A stretch of 7,488 nucleotides of DNA, taken from contig JAQUAP010000058.1 in the NCBI GenBank assembly GCA_028687205.1, positions 1 to 7,488 on the forward strand, read 5' to 3'. The notes beneath the pieces are model-generated. The model searched no databases. It was not told the DNA's origin and worked only from the letters and a program-made list of their open reading frames with translations. A program made the translations under genes and the position numbers. The stretch's first letter is position 1. Every line of letters starts with the position of its first letter. This document shows, piece by piece, positions 1 through 5,444 of this stretch. This DNA is from Candidatus Omnitrophota bacterium. Lineage in GTDB: Bacteria > Omnitrophota > Gorgyraeia > Gygaellales > Profunditerraquicolaceae.

Positions 1-1
1 C

Positions 2-511
2 CGGCCCTTGGTCAAATATACCCCGGGTTTTGACCGTAGCGATACCCCGCCTTCGCAGGAGAAGCGCGATTTAATCGCCAAGATGAAATTGATACCTATC
101 CCGGAAATAATCCAGGGAAAGCGTATGGTATTCTGCGACGATTCCATCGTGCGCGGGACCCAGCTCAAAAACTACACGATCCAGAAGCTGCGCCAGCACG
201 GAGCAAGGGAGATACACCTTAGGATCGCCTGCCCGCCGCTGATGTTTCCCTGTAAATTCAATTATTCTACGCGCAGTATCCACGAGCTGGCCGCCCGTAA
301 AGCGATCAAGGCGCTGGAAGGCAGCGATATCAAGAATGTCAAAAAGTACCTGGATGAAAACAGCAAAGAATATAAAAAAATGGTCAAATGGATTGAAAAA
401 GATTTAGGCGCGACGACCTTAACTTTCCAGAAATTGGAAGATATGATCAAGGCCATCGGCCTGCCTAAAGATAAACTCTGCCTCTATTGCTGGACCGGGA
501 GGCACCCGTGA
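2..511 (+). CDS. purF: Amidophosphoribosyltransferase, C-terminal part (5' end outside window)
   Basis: The enzyme makes 5-phosphoribosylamine from PRPP and glutamine, the first committed step of purine synthesis, in the cytoplasm. Only the last 169 codons are present; the reading frame is open to the window edge. Seen: the PRPP-binding loop FCDDSIVRGTQ near visible residue 47, and the Cys residues in ACPPLMFPC and the terminal CLYCWTG, which sit where the Bacillus-type PurF binds its [4Fe-4S] cluster. So this is the iron-sulfur type, not the E. coli type. The segment YTPGF-R-S-PP-Q ahead of the loop is a variant of the usual RTFIxP region. About 25 extra residues relative to the B. subtilis enzyme (from memory) lie between the STRS-HEL and LGATTLTF stretches. 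The stop overlaps the purM start (GTGA), suggesting translational coupling. The family call is firm; the N-terminal glutaminase domain is not visible. Confidence 0.95.
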   Translation, partial: RPLVKYTPGFDRSDTPPSQEKRDLIAKMKLIPIPEIIQGKRMVFCDDSIVRGTQLKNYTIQKLRQHGAREIHLRIACPPLMFPCKFNYSTRSIHELAARKAIKALEGSDIKNVKKYLDENSKEYKKMVKWIEKDLGATTLTFQKLEDMIKAIGLPKDKLCLYCWTGRHP

Positions 512-1506
512 AAAGCATAACCTATAAAAAATCCGGGGTAGATATCTCCAGCGCCAGTGCCTTTAAGGCCAAGCTCAAGCCCTTAGTGAGAAAGTCCTTC
601 CGCCCGGAAGTATTAAGGGATATCGGCGGGTTCGGAAGCTTCTTTCAATTGGATAAGCATAAATACAAGGAGCCGGTTTTAGTTTCCTCAAGCGACGGCG
701 TGGGGACCAAGTTAAAGATCGCCGAGTTAGCGAAGAAATATGATACGGTCGGCATTGACGCGGTAGCGATGAATGTGAATGATATCCTTTGTGTCGGCGC
801 AGAGCCGCTCTTTTTCCTGGATTACATCGCGCATAGCAATGCCAAAGAAGAGGTCTTGATCGATGTGGTCAAAGGCATTAATGACGGCTGCATTGAGGCA
901 GGCTGCTCTTTAATCGGAGGAGAGACTGCCCAGCTGCCCGGGATGTACAAACCGGGCGAATATGATATCGCGGGGTTTTGCGTGGGCGTGGTTGAGAAAA
1001 ATAAAATTATTGACGGCAGTAAAATCAAACCGGGTGATTGTGTTATCGGCCTGGAATCCAGCGGCATTCACTCCAATGGATACTCCCTGGTCAGGAAAGT
1101 GCTCTCTAAAAATGAACAAAAGCGCATGAGTAAGGAATTGCTTACGCCTACGCGCATTTATGTCAAGCAGGTTTTAAGCCTGTTACCTGGTAAAAACATC
1201 AAAGGCATCGCCAATATCACCGGCGGCGCTTTTTACGATAAGATCAGCCGCATCCTGCCTAAAGATATAGATGTCAAAATCAATAAGCATTCCTGGAATG
1301 TGCCGAAGATCTTCCGCCTCATTCAAAATAAGGGCAATGTGCCTGAACGCGAGATGTATCATACCTTGAATATGGGCATAGGCATGGTTTTGATTGTTGC
1401 GCCTGCCGCAGCCAATTCCATAATCGCCAAACTTAAAGAGCAGAAATTAAAGTCCTGGATTATTGGAGAAGCAGTCAAAGGCAATAAGCAGGTTCACATA
1501 GCCTAA
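508..1506 (+). CDS. purM: Phosphoribosylformylglycinamidine cyclo-ligase (AIR synthetase)
   Basis: It closes the imidazole ring, converting FGAM plus ATP to AIR, step five of purine synthesis. The 332-residue product is close to the family's usual 340-350. Seen: SSDGVGTKLK (61-70), GAEPLFFLDY (97-106), GGETAQLPGMY (137-147), GLESSGIHSNGYSLVRK (181-197), ITGGAFYDKISRILP (237-251) and EMYHTLNMGIGM (282-293), in the family order. The ITGG segment reads GAFYDK where E. coli has GGFWEN, a modest variant. The GTG at 508 is chosen because GGGAGG lies five bases upstream and the start overlaps the purF stop as GTGA; an in-frame TTG at 487 would overlap purF more deeply and has no better ribosome site. 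The next gene of the pathway in this window, purD, is 2.6 kb downstream, so the purine cluster is interrupted after this gene. Confidence 0.97.
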   Translation: MKSITYKKSGVDISSASAFKAKLKPLVRKSFRPEVLRDIGGFGSFFQLDKHKYKEPVLVSSSDGVGTKLKIAELAKKYDTVGIDAVAMNVNDILCVGAEPLFFLDYIAHSNAKEEVLIDVVKGINDGCIEAGCSLIGGETAQLPGMYKPGEYDIAGFCVGVVEKNKIIDGSKIKPGDCVIGLESSGIHSNGYSLVRKVLSKNEQKRMSKELLTPTRIYVKQVLSLLPGKNIKGIANITGGAFYDKISRILPKDIDVKINKHSWNVPKIFRLIQNKGNVPEREMYHTLNMGIGMVLIVAPAAANSIIAKLKEQKLKSWIIGEAVKGNKQVHIA

Positions 1507-1517
1507 AATTATTCTTT

Positions 1518-1734
1518 GATGAATCTAGCAATTTTCTCGCTCAGCACGATTTTTTAACGCCAATGATCTTTCGCATTTCGGTGGCTGCTGAACTCGCTCC
1601 TCGGTCTCTACCTCGGAGCTCGGACAGCATCGCCATCCCAAGATTGCCGTCCTCTCGGACGGCCTTGGGATACCCGAAATGCTCAAGCTCCATTGGCTAA
1701 AATCGTGATTCGCGCGAAAACCGCCAGATTCATC
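1518..1734. repeat. Large imperfect palindrome with internal hairpins (MITE-like or structured intergenic element)
   Basis: The outer arms 1518-1553 and 1699-1734 are reverse complements at 29 of 36 positions without gaps. Further in, GCCAATG (1559-1565) pairs with CATTGGC (1691-1697) and GCATTTCGG (1573-1581) with CCGAAATGC (1674-1682). Inside lie two smaller hairpins: one around 1582-1635 (TGGC/GCCA, TGCTG/CAGCA, GCTCC/GGAGC) and a strong one at 1635-1671. The whole folds as a long stem with a branched head. It holds no convincing coding frame. It lies directly after purM and before an AT-rich orphan gene. It may be a miniature inverted-repeat element, a remnant of one, or a transcribed structure; the sequence alone does not decide. 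The arms are seen directly; the mobile origin is inference. Confidence 0.7.
1635..1671. repeat. Strong hairpin inside the palindrome
   Basis: ATCCCAAG (1635-1642) pairs with CTTGGGAT (1664-1671), and GCCGTCC (1646-1652) with GGACGGC (1657-1663), leaving a TCTC loop and a three-base ATT bulge on the left side: fifteen perfect base pairs. No T-run follows on either strand, so it is not a typical intrinsic terminator, though as RNA it could still pause transcription or protect the purM 3' end. Confidence 0.8.
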
Positions 1735-1779
1735 TATAAAAGATATTTATGTCACATAGAAAACGAGGGGAAAACAATC

Positions 1780-2283
1780 ATGAGGTTAATATGGCAGTGG
1801 TTAGTAGATAATTGGCCCTCTCTACTAGTAGGTAGTATTATAATACCAGCATTGTTTATTTTAATAAGTTATTTTTGGCATAATTATGTTTCAGTTCTAA
1901 AGATTACACCTGAAGTAAAGAATATAAATTGTAGTAATACATCTTGGAGAAAAGAAACCTTTTATGTTTATTTAACTAATAATAGCTCAAATCCAATTTA
2001 TGATATTAATGTAATAGCGCATCATCCTGAAGAGGTTGATGTTAACTTATATTTAGAAGAGGAGCATCAAGAAGCAGTAGCAGTAGGTAAGATAAGCGTG
2101 GGTACAGCTTATAGTATACATCAATCTAAAGTTACGCAAACATATATTAATAATATTGCTCCTAAAAAAACAGTTAAGTTAAAAGTAGAAGTAAATACGA
2201 AGAGCTATTTAAATAACTTTGAACTTAGAACGAAAGTAAAATCTTTCAGTAAAACACCCAAGCCGATTTTCACTGTTCGATAA
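1780..2283 (+). CDS. AT-rich single-span membrane protein of unknown function
   Basis: Not recognised. The 167-residue product starts with a short amphipathic Trp-rich stretch (IWQWLVDNW, 4-12), followed by one predicted membrane segment at about 14-33 (LLVGSIIIPALFILISYFW). The rest is a soluble domain of alternating hydrophobic residues, with a stretch such as FYVYLTNNSSNPIYDINV (61-78) that resembles a beta-sandwich of the CARDB/Ig-like kind; this fold is a guess. The ATG at 1780 is preceded by GAGGGG with nine bases between; the frame stays open back to a TTG at 1693 inside the palindrome, an unlikely start. Base composition differs sharply from the neighbours: positions 1861-1920 hold 15 G/C of 60, against 29 of 60 in purM at 841-900, and codons such as ATA, TTA and AAT are frequent. 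This suggests recent acquisition. There is no visible partner in the same reading unit. Confidence 0.7.
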   Translation: MRLIWQWLVDNWPSLLVGSIIIPALFILISYFWHNYVSVLKITPEVKNINCSNTSWRKETFYVYLTNNSSNPIYDINVIAHHPEEVDVNLYLEEEHQEAVAVGKISVGTAYSIHQSKVTQTYINNIAPKKTVKLKVEVNTKSYLNNFELRTKVKSFSKTPKPIFTVR

Positions 2284-2300
2284 AAAGGCAGTGTTAATTT

Positions 2301-2346
2301 ACGATTTTAGCGGCGGATTGGCGAGGAACAAGGCGAGCCGGACGCG
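2301..2346. repeat. Repeat-like GC-rich tract downstream of the orphan gene
   Basis: This short tract is far more GC-rich than the AT-rich sequence on both sides. It begins with ACGATTTTAGC (2301-2311), the exact reverse complement of GCTAAAATCGT at 1696-1706 in the palindrome, and holds GGCGAG twice (2320-2325 and 2332-2337). It may be a copy or fragment of a dispersed intergenic repeat, or the right end of an inserted segment that carries the orphan gene. No coding frame is supported. Confidence 0.35.
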
Positions 2347-2387
2347 TAAGGTAGCAGAAGATTTTAATTGACAGAGAAGATTTTTAT

Positions 2388-2441
2388 GTTAACTTAGTTA
2401 TATATGGTTAACATATGTTAACTAATTGTAGTTTAGTTAAC
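2388..2441. promoter_or_regulatory. Operator-like array of four GTTAAC boxes
   Basis: GTTAAC occurs at 2388, 2407, 2417 and 2436, so the box-to-box steps are 19, 10 and 19 bases. The two central boxes form the perfect 16-base palindrome GTTAACATATGTTAAC (2407-2422). The last two form GTTAACTAA...TTAGTTAAC (2417-2425 with 2433-2441), and TAACT-T-AGTTA (2390-2400) is a further near-palindrome. The array ends three bases before the ribosome site of the HTH gene. Toxin-antitoxin operons are commonly autorepressed by the antitoxin or its complex with the toxin, so the likely ligand is the HTH protein encoded next; that assignment is inference. A TTGACA at 2368-2373 lies upstream, but no well-spaced -10 box was found. 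Confidence 0.65.
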
Positions 2442-2453
2442 AAGGGAGATAGT

Positions 2454-2717
2454 ATGCAACACGAGGAGAATAAATACGTTACGATACCGGAATTGGCAAA
2501 GTTGCTGGGCATAAGTAGGATCGCGGTATTCAAGAAGGTAAAAAAGGGGGAGATCAAGGCCATTAAGCTCGGCAAGACTTATGGCATCCCGAAGAAGAAC
2601 ATAGAAGTTATTTTCGGAAGGGCTTTGGCTGAAGACGAGAAGAAAGAGATCGAGCGCGCGGTGAAAAAGACGGTCAGTGAATACGGCCAAACACTGAAAC
2701 TCCTCGGTAAAAATTAA
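2454..2717 (+). CDS. Small HTH (excisionase/MerR-like) DNA-binding protein, probable antitoxin
   Basis: The 87-residue product has an N-terminal winged-helix HTH of the excisionase-like type: VTIPELAKLLGISRIAVFKKV (about 9-29), then KGEIKAIKLGKTYGIPKKNIE, matching the usual pattern of recognition helix followed by a short beta wing. The C-terminal part is a charged helix (EDEKKEIERAVKKT) ending in a short tail, a plausible toxin-binding region. The ATG at 2454 is chosen because GGGAG lies five bases upstream; an earlier in-frame ATG at 2415 falls inside the operator palindrome and has no ribosome site. The stop overlaps the toxin start by one base (TAATG), the typical coupling of an antitoxin-first type II module. 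It probably neutralises the Doc-like protein and represses its own promoter through the GTTAAC boxes. The function is inferred from position and fold; specific binding is not shown. Confidence 0.82.
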   Translation: MQHEENKYVTIPELAKLLGISRIAVFKKVKKGEIKAIKLGKTYGIPKKNIEVIFGRALAEDEKKEIERAVKKTVSEYGQTLKLLGKN

Positions 2718-3133
2718 TGAAGCAGCTTACAGTTAAAGAGGTTGAATATATCGCTTTCCGGCTGGCGCAGGAAGCCCTGTCTTTTAACGAGCCGATACCG
2801 GATTTTACCACGCGTTTTCCTAATATCCTGGAAAGCTGTTTGGCGGCTCCTTTCGTTACTTTTGGCGGCAAATCAGGATATTCTTCGTTGGTTGAACGAG
2901 CAGGCATCCTTTTCTACCTGATGGTGAAAAACCATCCTTTCCAGAACGGCAACAAAAGGATCGCCATGACGACATTATTTGTATTTTTGCATAAGAATAA
3001 AAAATGGCTGAGAGTTGATACGCAGGAGTTATATAATTTTACGATGTGGATAGCTCAAAGCCCGGCAAAACTTAAGGCAGAAACGGTAAAGGCAATCCAG
3101 AAGTTTCTAAAAGCGAATATGGTTGCGCTTTAA
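2717..3133 (+). CDS. Fic/Doc (death-on-curing) family toxin
   Basis: The 138-residue product matches the short Doc branch of the Fic fold. Seen: a Doc-like lead-in FGGKSGYSSLVERAG (49-63) and the catalytic loop HPFQNGNKR (73-81), with His73, the phosphate-binding GNK segment and Arg81. Fic AMP-transferases carry HxFx(D/E)GNGRxxR; Lys replaces the second Gly here, as in phage P1 Doc, which phosphorylates elongation factor Tu. A kinase-type toxin is therefore more likely than an AMPylator (inference). Asn77 stands where Asp or Glu is more usual. No (S/T)xxxE(G/N) inhibitory motif was seen in the chain, fitting inhibition by a separate antitoxin. The start ATG overlaps the HTH gene's stop, and no strong ribosome site is visible, so translation probably depends on the antitoxin gene. 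The cupin gene follows after ten bases. Confidence 0.9.
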   Translation: MKQLTVKEVEYIAFRLAQEALSFNEPIPDFTTRFPNILESCLAAPFVTFGGKSGYSSLVERAGILFYLMVKNHPFQNGNKRIAMTTLFVFLHKNKKWLRVDTQELYNFTMWIAQSPAKLKAETVKAIQKFLKANMVAL

Positions 3134-3143
3134 GTTGGTAGAT

Positions 3144-3461
3144 ATGGATATTACCGCAGAGGCGAGAAACTTGGTGAGTTTGGTAGATTATCAGGAGGCT
3201 TCCGTTGTCAGTAAGGAAGTCATCAGAAAAGATAAAGGCACGGTGACGCTCTTTGCCTTTGACAAGGGGCAGGGATTGAGCGAGCATACTGCGTCGTTTG
3301 ACGCATTCGTTTATATTATTGACGGCAAAGTAGAAATCAGTATTAGCGGAAAGCCGCATAGCTTAAAAGCAGGCGAAACAATTATTATGCCGGCAAATAA
3401 GCCCCATTCTTTAAAGGCAATAGAGCGCTTTAAGATGCTTTTGGTAATGATCAAAGCTTGA
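3144..3461 (+). CDS. Small single-domain cupin protein
   Basis: The 105-residue product is a complete single cupin beta-barrel. Seen: a motif-1 remnant GLSEHTASFDAFVYIIDG (44-61), with His48 as the likely metal ligand but the second His of the HxH pair missing, and motif 2 GETIIMPANKPHSL (77-90) with His88. So metal binding would use an unusual or reduced ligand set, if any. The fold is clear; a reaction cannot be assigned, since small cupins serve as isomerases, dioxygenases or sensors. The ATG at 3144 is chosen by comparison with the usual N-terminus length; TTG codons at 3123 and 3135 are in frame, and the first would overlap the toxin gene. No strong ribosome site precedes it. With only ten bases to the toxin stop, it is probably transcribed with the toxin-antitoxin pair, though it need not take part in it. 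Confidence 0.85.
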   Translation: MDITAEARNLVSLVDYQEASVVSKEVIRKDKGTVTLFAFDKGQGLSEHTASFDAFVYIIDGKVEISISGKPHSLKAGETIIMPANKPHSLKAIERFKMLLVMIKA

Positions 3462-3479
3462 TTTTGGAGCGGAAATAAA

Positions 3480-3812
3480 ATGAAAATTCACATTATTAAA
3501 AAGCATGCTACAAAAGAAGAGATTCACGATATGCTTAAAGCGCTTAAGTCATATATAAAGCTGGCAGTGGATATCAAGAGAGAAGTAGTCGCCGGTGGCG
3601 GTATCTTGCACGCTGATTGCGAAGCTGTTTTATTAAAAGACGGGAGCAAACAGCAGGATATTTGGGGCGCGGATTGGTTGCCCGAATCAAAGCAGATTAC
3701 CTTTGAAGCGTTGATAAATATCCGCCCGCGGCAGAACAATTTTTCTATGAGGATACAGGATACTGTAATCCGCGAGAAAATTGAAGAAATAGTGCGCGGT
3801 TTATTGGAGTAA
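3480..3812 (+). CDS. DUF5674-like conserved protein of unknown function
   Basis: A 110-residue soluble protein with no signal peptide or membrane span. The segment AVDIKREVVAGGGILHADCEA (29-49), followed by VLLKDGSKQQDIWGADW and later INIRPRQNN, agrees with my memory of the family DUF5674, seen in uncultured bacteria; I could not run a profile to confirm it. His44, Asp46, Cys47 and the DIWGADW stretch look like the most constrained positions and could form an active or metal site, but no function is known to me. GGAG at 3466-3469 lies ten bases before the ATG. The gene is 18 bases after the cupin and 5 bases before the next gene, in an apparently continuous transcription unit leading into purD. 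Confidence 0.7.
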   Translation: MKIHIIKKHATKEEIHDMLKALKSYIKLAVDIKREVVAGGGILHADCEAVLLKDGSKQQDIWGADWLPESKQITFEALINIRPRQNNFSMRIQDTVIREKIEEIVRGLLE

Positions 3813-3817
3813 TCTTT

Positions 3818-4144
3818 ATGTCAAATTTAGAAATAATTAAAAAACGTTTCTTGAAAGAAGATTTAACCAAGCGCTTAGGCGGAATAGCCAGCAATTTAGG
3901 CCGTCTAAAGTCCTTCTCACAGGTGCCTAATAATAAAAAGGCGATCAGTGATTTAATTGAGGAGAGTAAGTTCTTTATTGAGTGGACAGCACCGGAAGCA
4001 TCTTTGCATATTCAGGAGGAATTAGTGAATATCCAGCTTCAATTAGCTTTATGTGGGCTCTCTAAGGAAAAAGAAGAAATCGTGCACTCTGCCGATAAAT
4101 GGGCAGAGAAAATATTGGGATTGTCAGGTTTAATCAAAAAATAG
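3818..4144 (+). CDS. Conserved-looking small helical protein of unknown function
   Basis: Not assigned to a function. The 108-residue product is almost entirely predicted helix, without signal peptide or membrane segment. It contains KRLGGIASNLGRLKSFS (18-34), then EESKFFIEWTAPEASLHIQEEL (about 48-69) and a Leu-rich amphipathic helix to the end. Similar short proteins with an ESK-F-EWTAP stretch seem familiar from other bacterial genomes, but I cannot name a family. A four-helix bundle or an adaptor role is possible. The ATG at 3818 has GGAG eight bases upstream, inside the end of the preceding gene. Its stop (4142-4144) forms part of the AGGGA ribosome site of purD, so translation of the two genes may be linked. 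Confidence 0.75.
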   Translation: MSNLEIIKKRFLKEDLTKRLGGIASNLGRLKSFSQVPNNKKAISDLIEESKFFIEWTAPEASLHIQEELVNIQLQLALCGLSKEKEEIVHSADKWAEKILGLSGLIKK

Positions 4145-4152
4145 GGAAAACT

Positions 4153-5427
4153 ATGCGCGTATTATTGATTGGTTCAGGTGGCAGGGAACACGCGTTGGCC
4201 TGGAAGATCAAGCAATCCAAGCTCTGCGATAAGCTTTTTTGCGCTCCGGGTAATGCCGGCATCGGCCAGATCGCCGAGTGCGTGAATATCCAGGTTGAAG
4301 ATATCGCCGGGTTATTAGATTTCGCCGACAGGGAAAAAATAGATTTAACCGTTGTCGGCCCGGAGATCCCTTTGTCGTTAGGTATCGTTGATGAGTTCAC
4401 GAGGTATGGCTTAAAAATATTTGGGCCAAGCAGGGCTGCTGCGCGCCTGGAAGCAAGCAAGATCTTTTCCAAAGAACTGATGGCTAAATATAAAGTGCCG
4501 ACTGCCGCTTTCAGGATTTTTGATAACCTGCAGGAGGCAGAAAGCCATATAGAAAAAATCGGCGCGCCCTGTGTCATAAAAGCCGACGGCCTGGCTGCGG
4601 GAAAGGGCGTGATCGTCGCTAAAACCGTCAACGAGGCAAAACAGGCGGTAATCGCCATGATGCAGGAGAGGCTGTTCGGAGAGTCAGGGAACCGGATTAT
4701 TATTGAAGAATGCCTCGAAGGCCAGGAGGTCTCCATCATTGTAATTACCGATTCTAAAGAAGTGCTGGCTTTAGCCTCCAGCCAGGACCATAAAAGGATA
4801 TTTGACAATGACAGCGGCCCGAACACCGGCGGTATGGGCGCTTATTCGCCTGCGCCGATAGTGACTAATGAATTATTTAAGGAGATCATGAATAAAGTAA
4901 TTTATCCTACCATCGACGGCCTGGCTAAAGAGGGAATAGATTACCGCGGGGTTCTATACGCCGGGATGATGCTGACTAAGGAGGGGCTGAAGACATTAGA
5001 GTTTAACGCGCGCTTCGGCGACCCGGAAACCCAGGCGATCTTGCCGCGCTTAAAATCCGACCTGCTTGAAATAATGCTGGCAGCCAGCGAACAGAAATTA
5101 AACCGTATCAGGACGCTGGAGTGGGATAAGCGTTTCTGCGTCTGCGTAGTCTGCTCTGCCGGCGGATATCCGGGAAGTTATGAGAAAGGAAAAGAGATTT
5201 TCGGGTTGGATAAGGCAGCGCAAATGCCGGACGTAGTCGTATTCCACGCCGGGACAAAATTACTGAATAATAAAGTTATTACCAACGGCGGGCGCGTCCT
5301 GGGCGTAACCGGCTTAGGCAGCAGTATCGGTGAGGCAATGGATAAGACGTATGCGGCAGTCAGGGAGATCAGTTTTCAGGGGATGCATTACCGGCATGAT
5401 ATCGGCAGGAAGGCGTTAAGATATTGA
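4153..5427 (+). CDS. purD: Phosphoribosylamine-glycine ligase (GAR synthetase)
   Basis: It joins glycine to phosphoribosylamine with ATP to give GAR, the second step of purine synthesis, using the unstable product of PurF. The 424-residue ATP-grasp protein matches the usual length of about 425-430. Seen in order: GSGGREHAL (7-15), PGNAGI (32-37), GPEIPL (69-74), the ATP-grasp loop KADGLAAGKGV (143-153), DHKRIFDNDSGPNTGGMGAYSP in the middle, and the metal-binding EFNARFGDPETQ near 290. The ATG at 4153 follows AGGGA by five bases; an in-frame ATG at 4099 lies inside the previous gene and would add 18 residues before the conserved start of the family. All signature residues are intact, so it should be active. 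It is separated from purF-purM by the accessory block, and purE begins 17 bases after its stop. Confidence 0.97.
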   Translation: MRVLLIGSGGREHALAWKIKQSKLCDKLFCAPGNAGIGQIAECVNIQVEDIAGLLDFADREKIDLTVVGPEIPLSLGIVDEFTRYGLKIFGPSRAAARLEASKIFSKELMAKYKVPTAAFRIFDNLQEAESHIEKIGAPCVIKADGLAAGKGVIVAKTVNEAKQAVIAMMQERLFGESGNRIIIEECLEGQEVSIIVITDSKEVLALASSQDHKRIFDNDSGPNTGGMGAYSPAPIVTNELFKEIMNKVIYPTIDGLAKEGIDYRGVLYAGMMLTKEGLKTLEFNARFGDPETQAILPRLKSDLLEIMLAASEQKLNRIRTLEWDKRFCVCVVCSAGGYPGSYEKGKEIFGLDKAAQMPDVVVFHAGTKLLNNKVITNGGRVLGVTGLGSSIGEAMDKTYAAVREISFQGMHYRHDIGRKALRY

Positions 5428-5444
5428 GTAAAGAGGAGGTAAAG

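Noticed and set aside
1635..1671. Intrinsic transcription terminator after purM
   Set aside because: The stem is strong, but no T-run follows on either strand within the expected few bases.
1518..1734. Integron attC recombination site
   Set aside because: The TTAACGCC near 1554-1561 resembles an attC core, but the right arm reads GGCTAAAA and lacks the GTTRRRY box, and no integron integrase or cassette series is present.
1693..1779. TTG start extending the orphan membrane protein by 29 residues
   Set aside because: The extension runs through the palindrome arm, its composition differs from the AT-rich gene body, and the ATG at 1780 has its own GAGGGG site.
2368..2405. Sigma-70 promoter for the toxin-antitoxin genes
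   Set aside because: TTGACA at 2368-2373 is a perfect -35 box, but no good -10 box lies 16-18 bases further; TATAT-like sequences are too far away. A promoter probably exists here but cannot be placed.
2415..2453. Earlier ATG start for the HTH protein
   Set aside because: The ATG at 2415 lies within the GTTAAC palindrome and has no ribosome site, while the ATG at 2454 has GGGAG five bases upstream and begins just before the HTH domain.
4134..4826. Long minus-strand open frame of 230 codons opposite purD
   Set aside because: It lies wholly opposite the 108-residue gene's end and purD, whose protein motifs are intact; the translation is Ser- and Ala-rich without motifs, typical of an antisense shadow.
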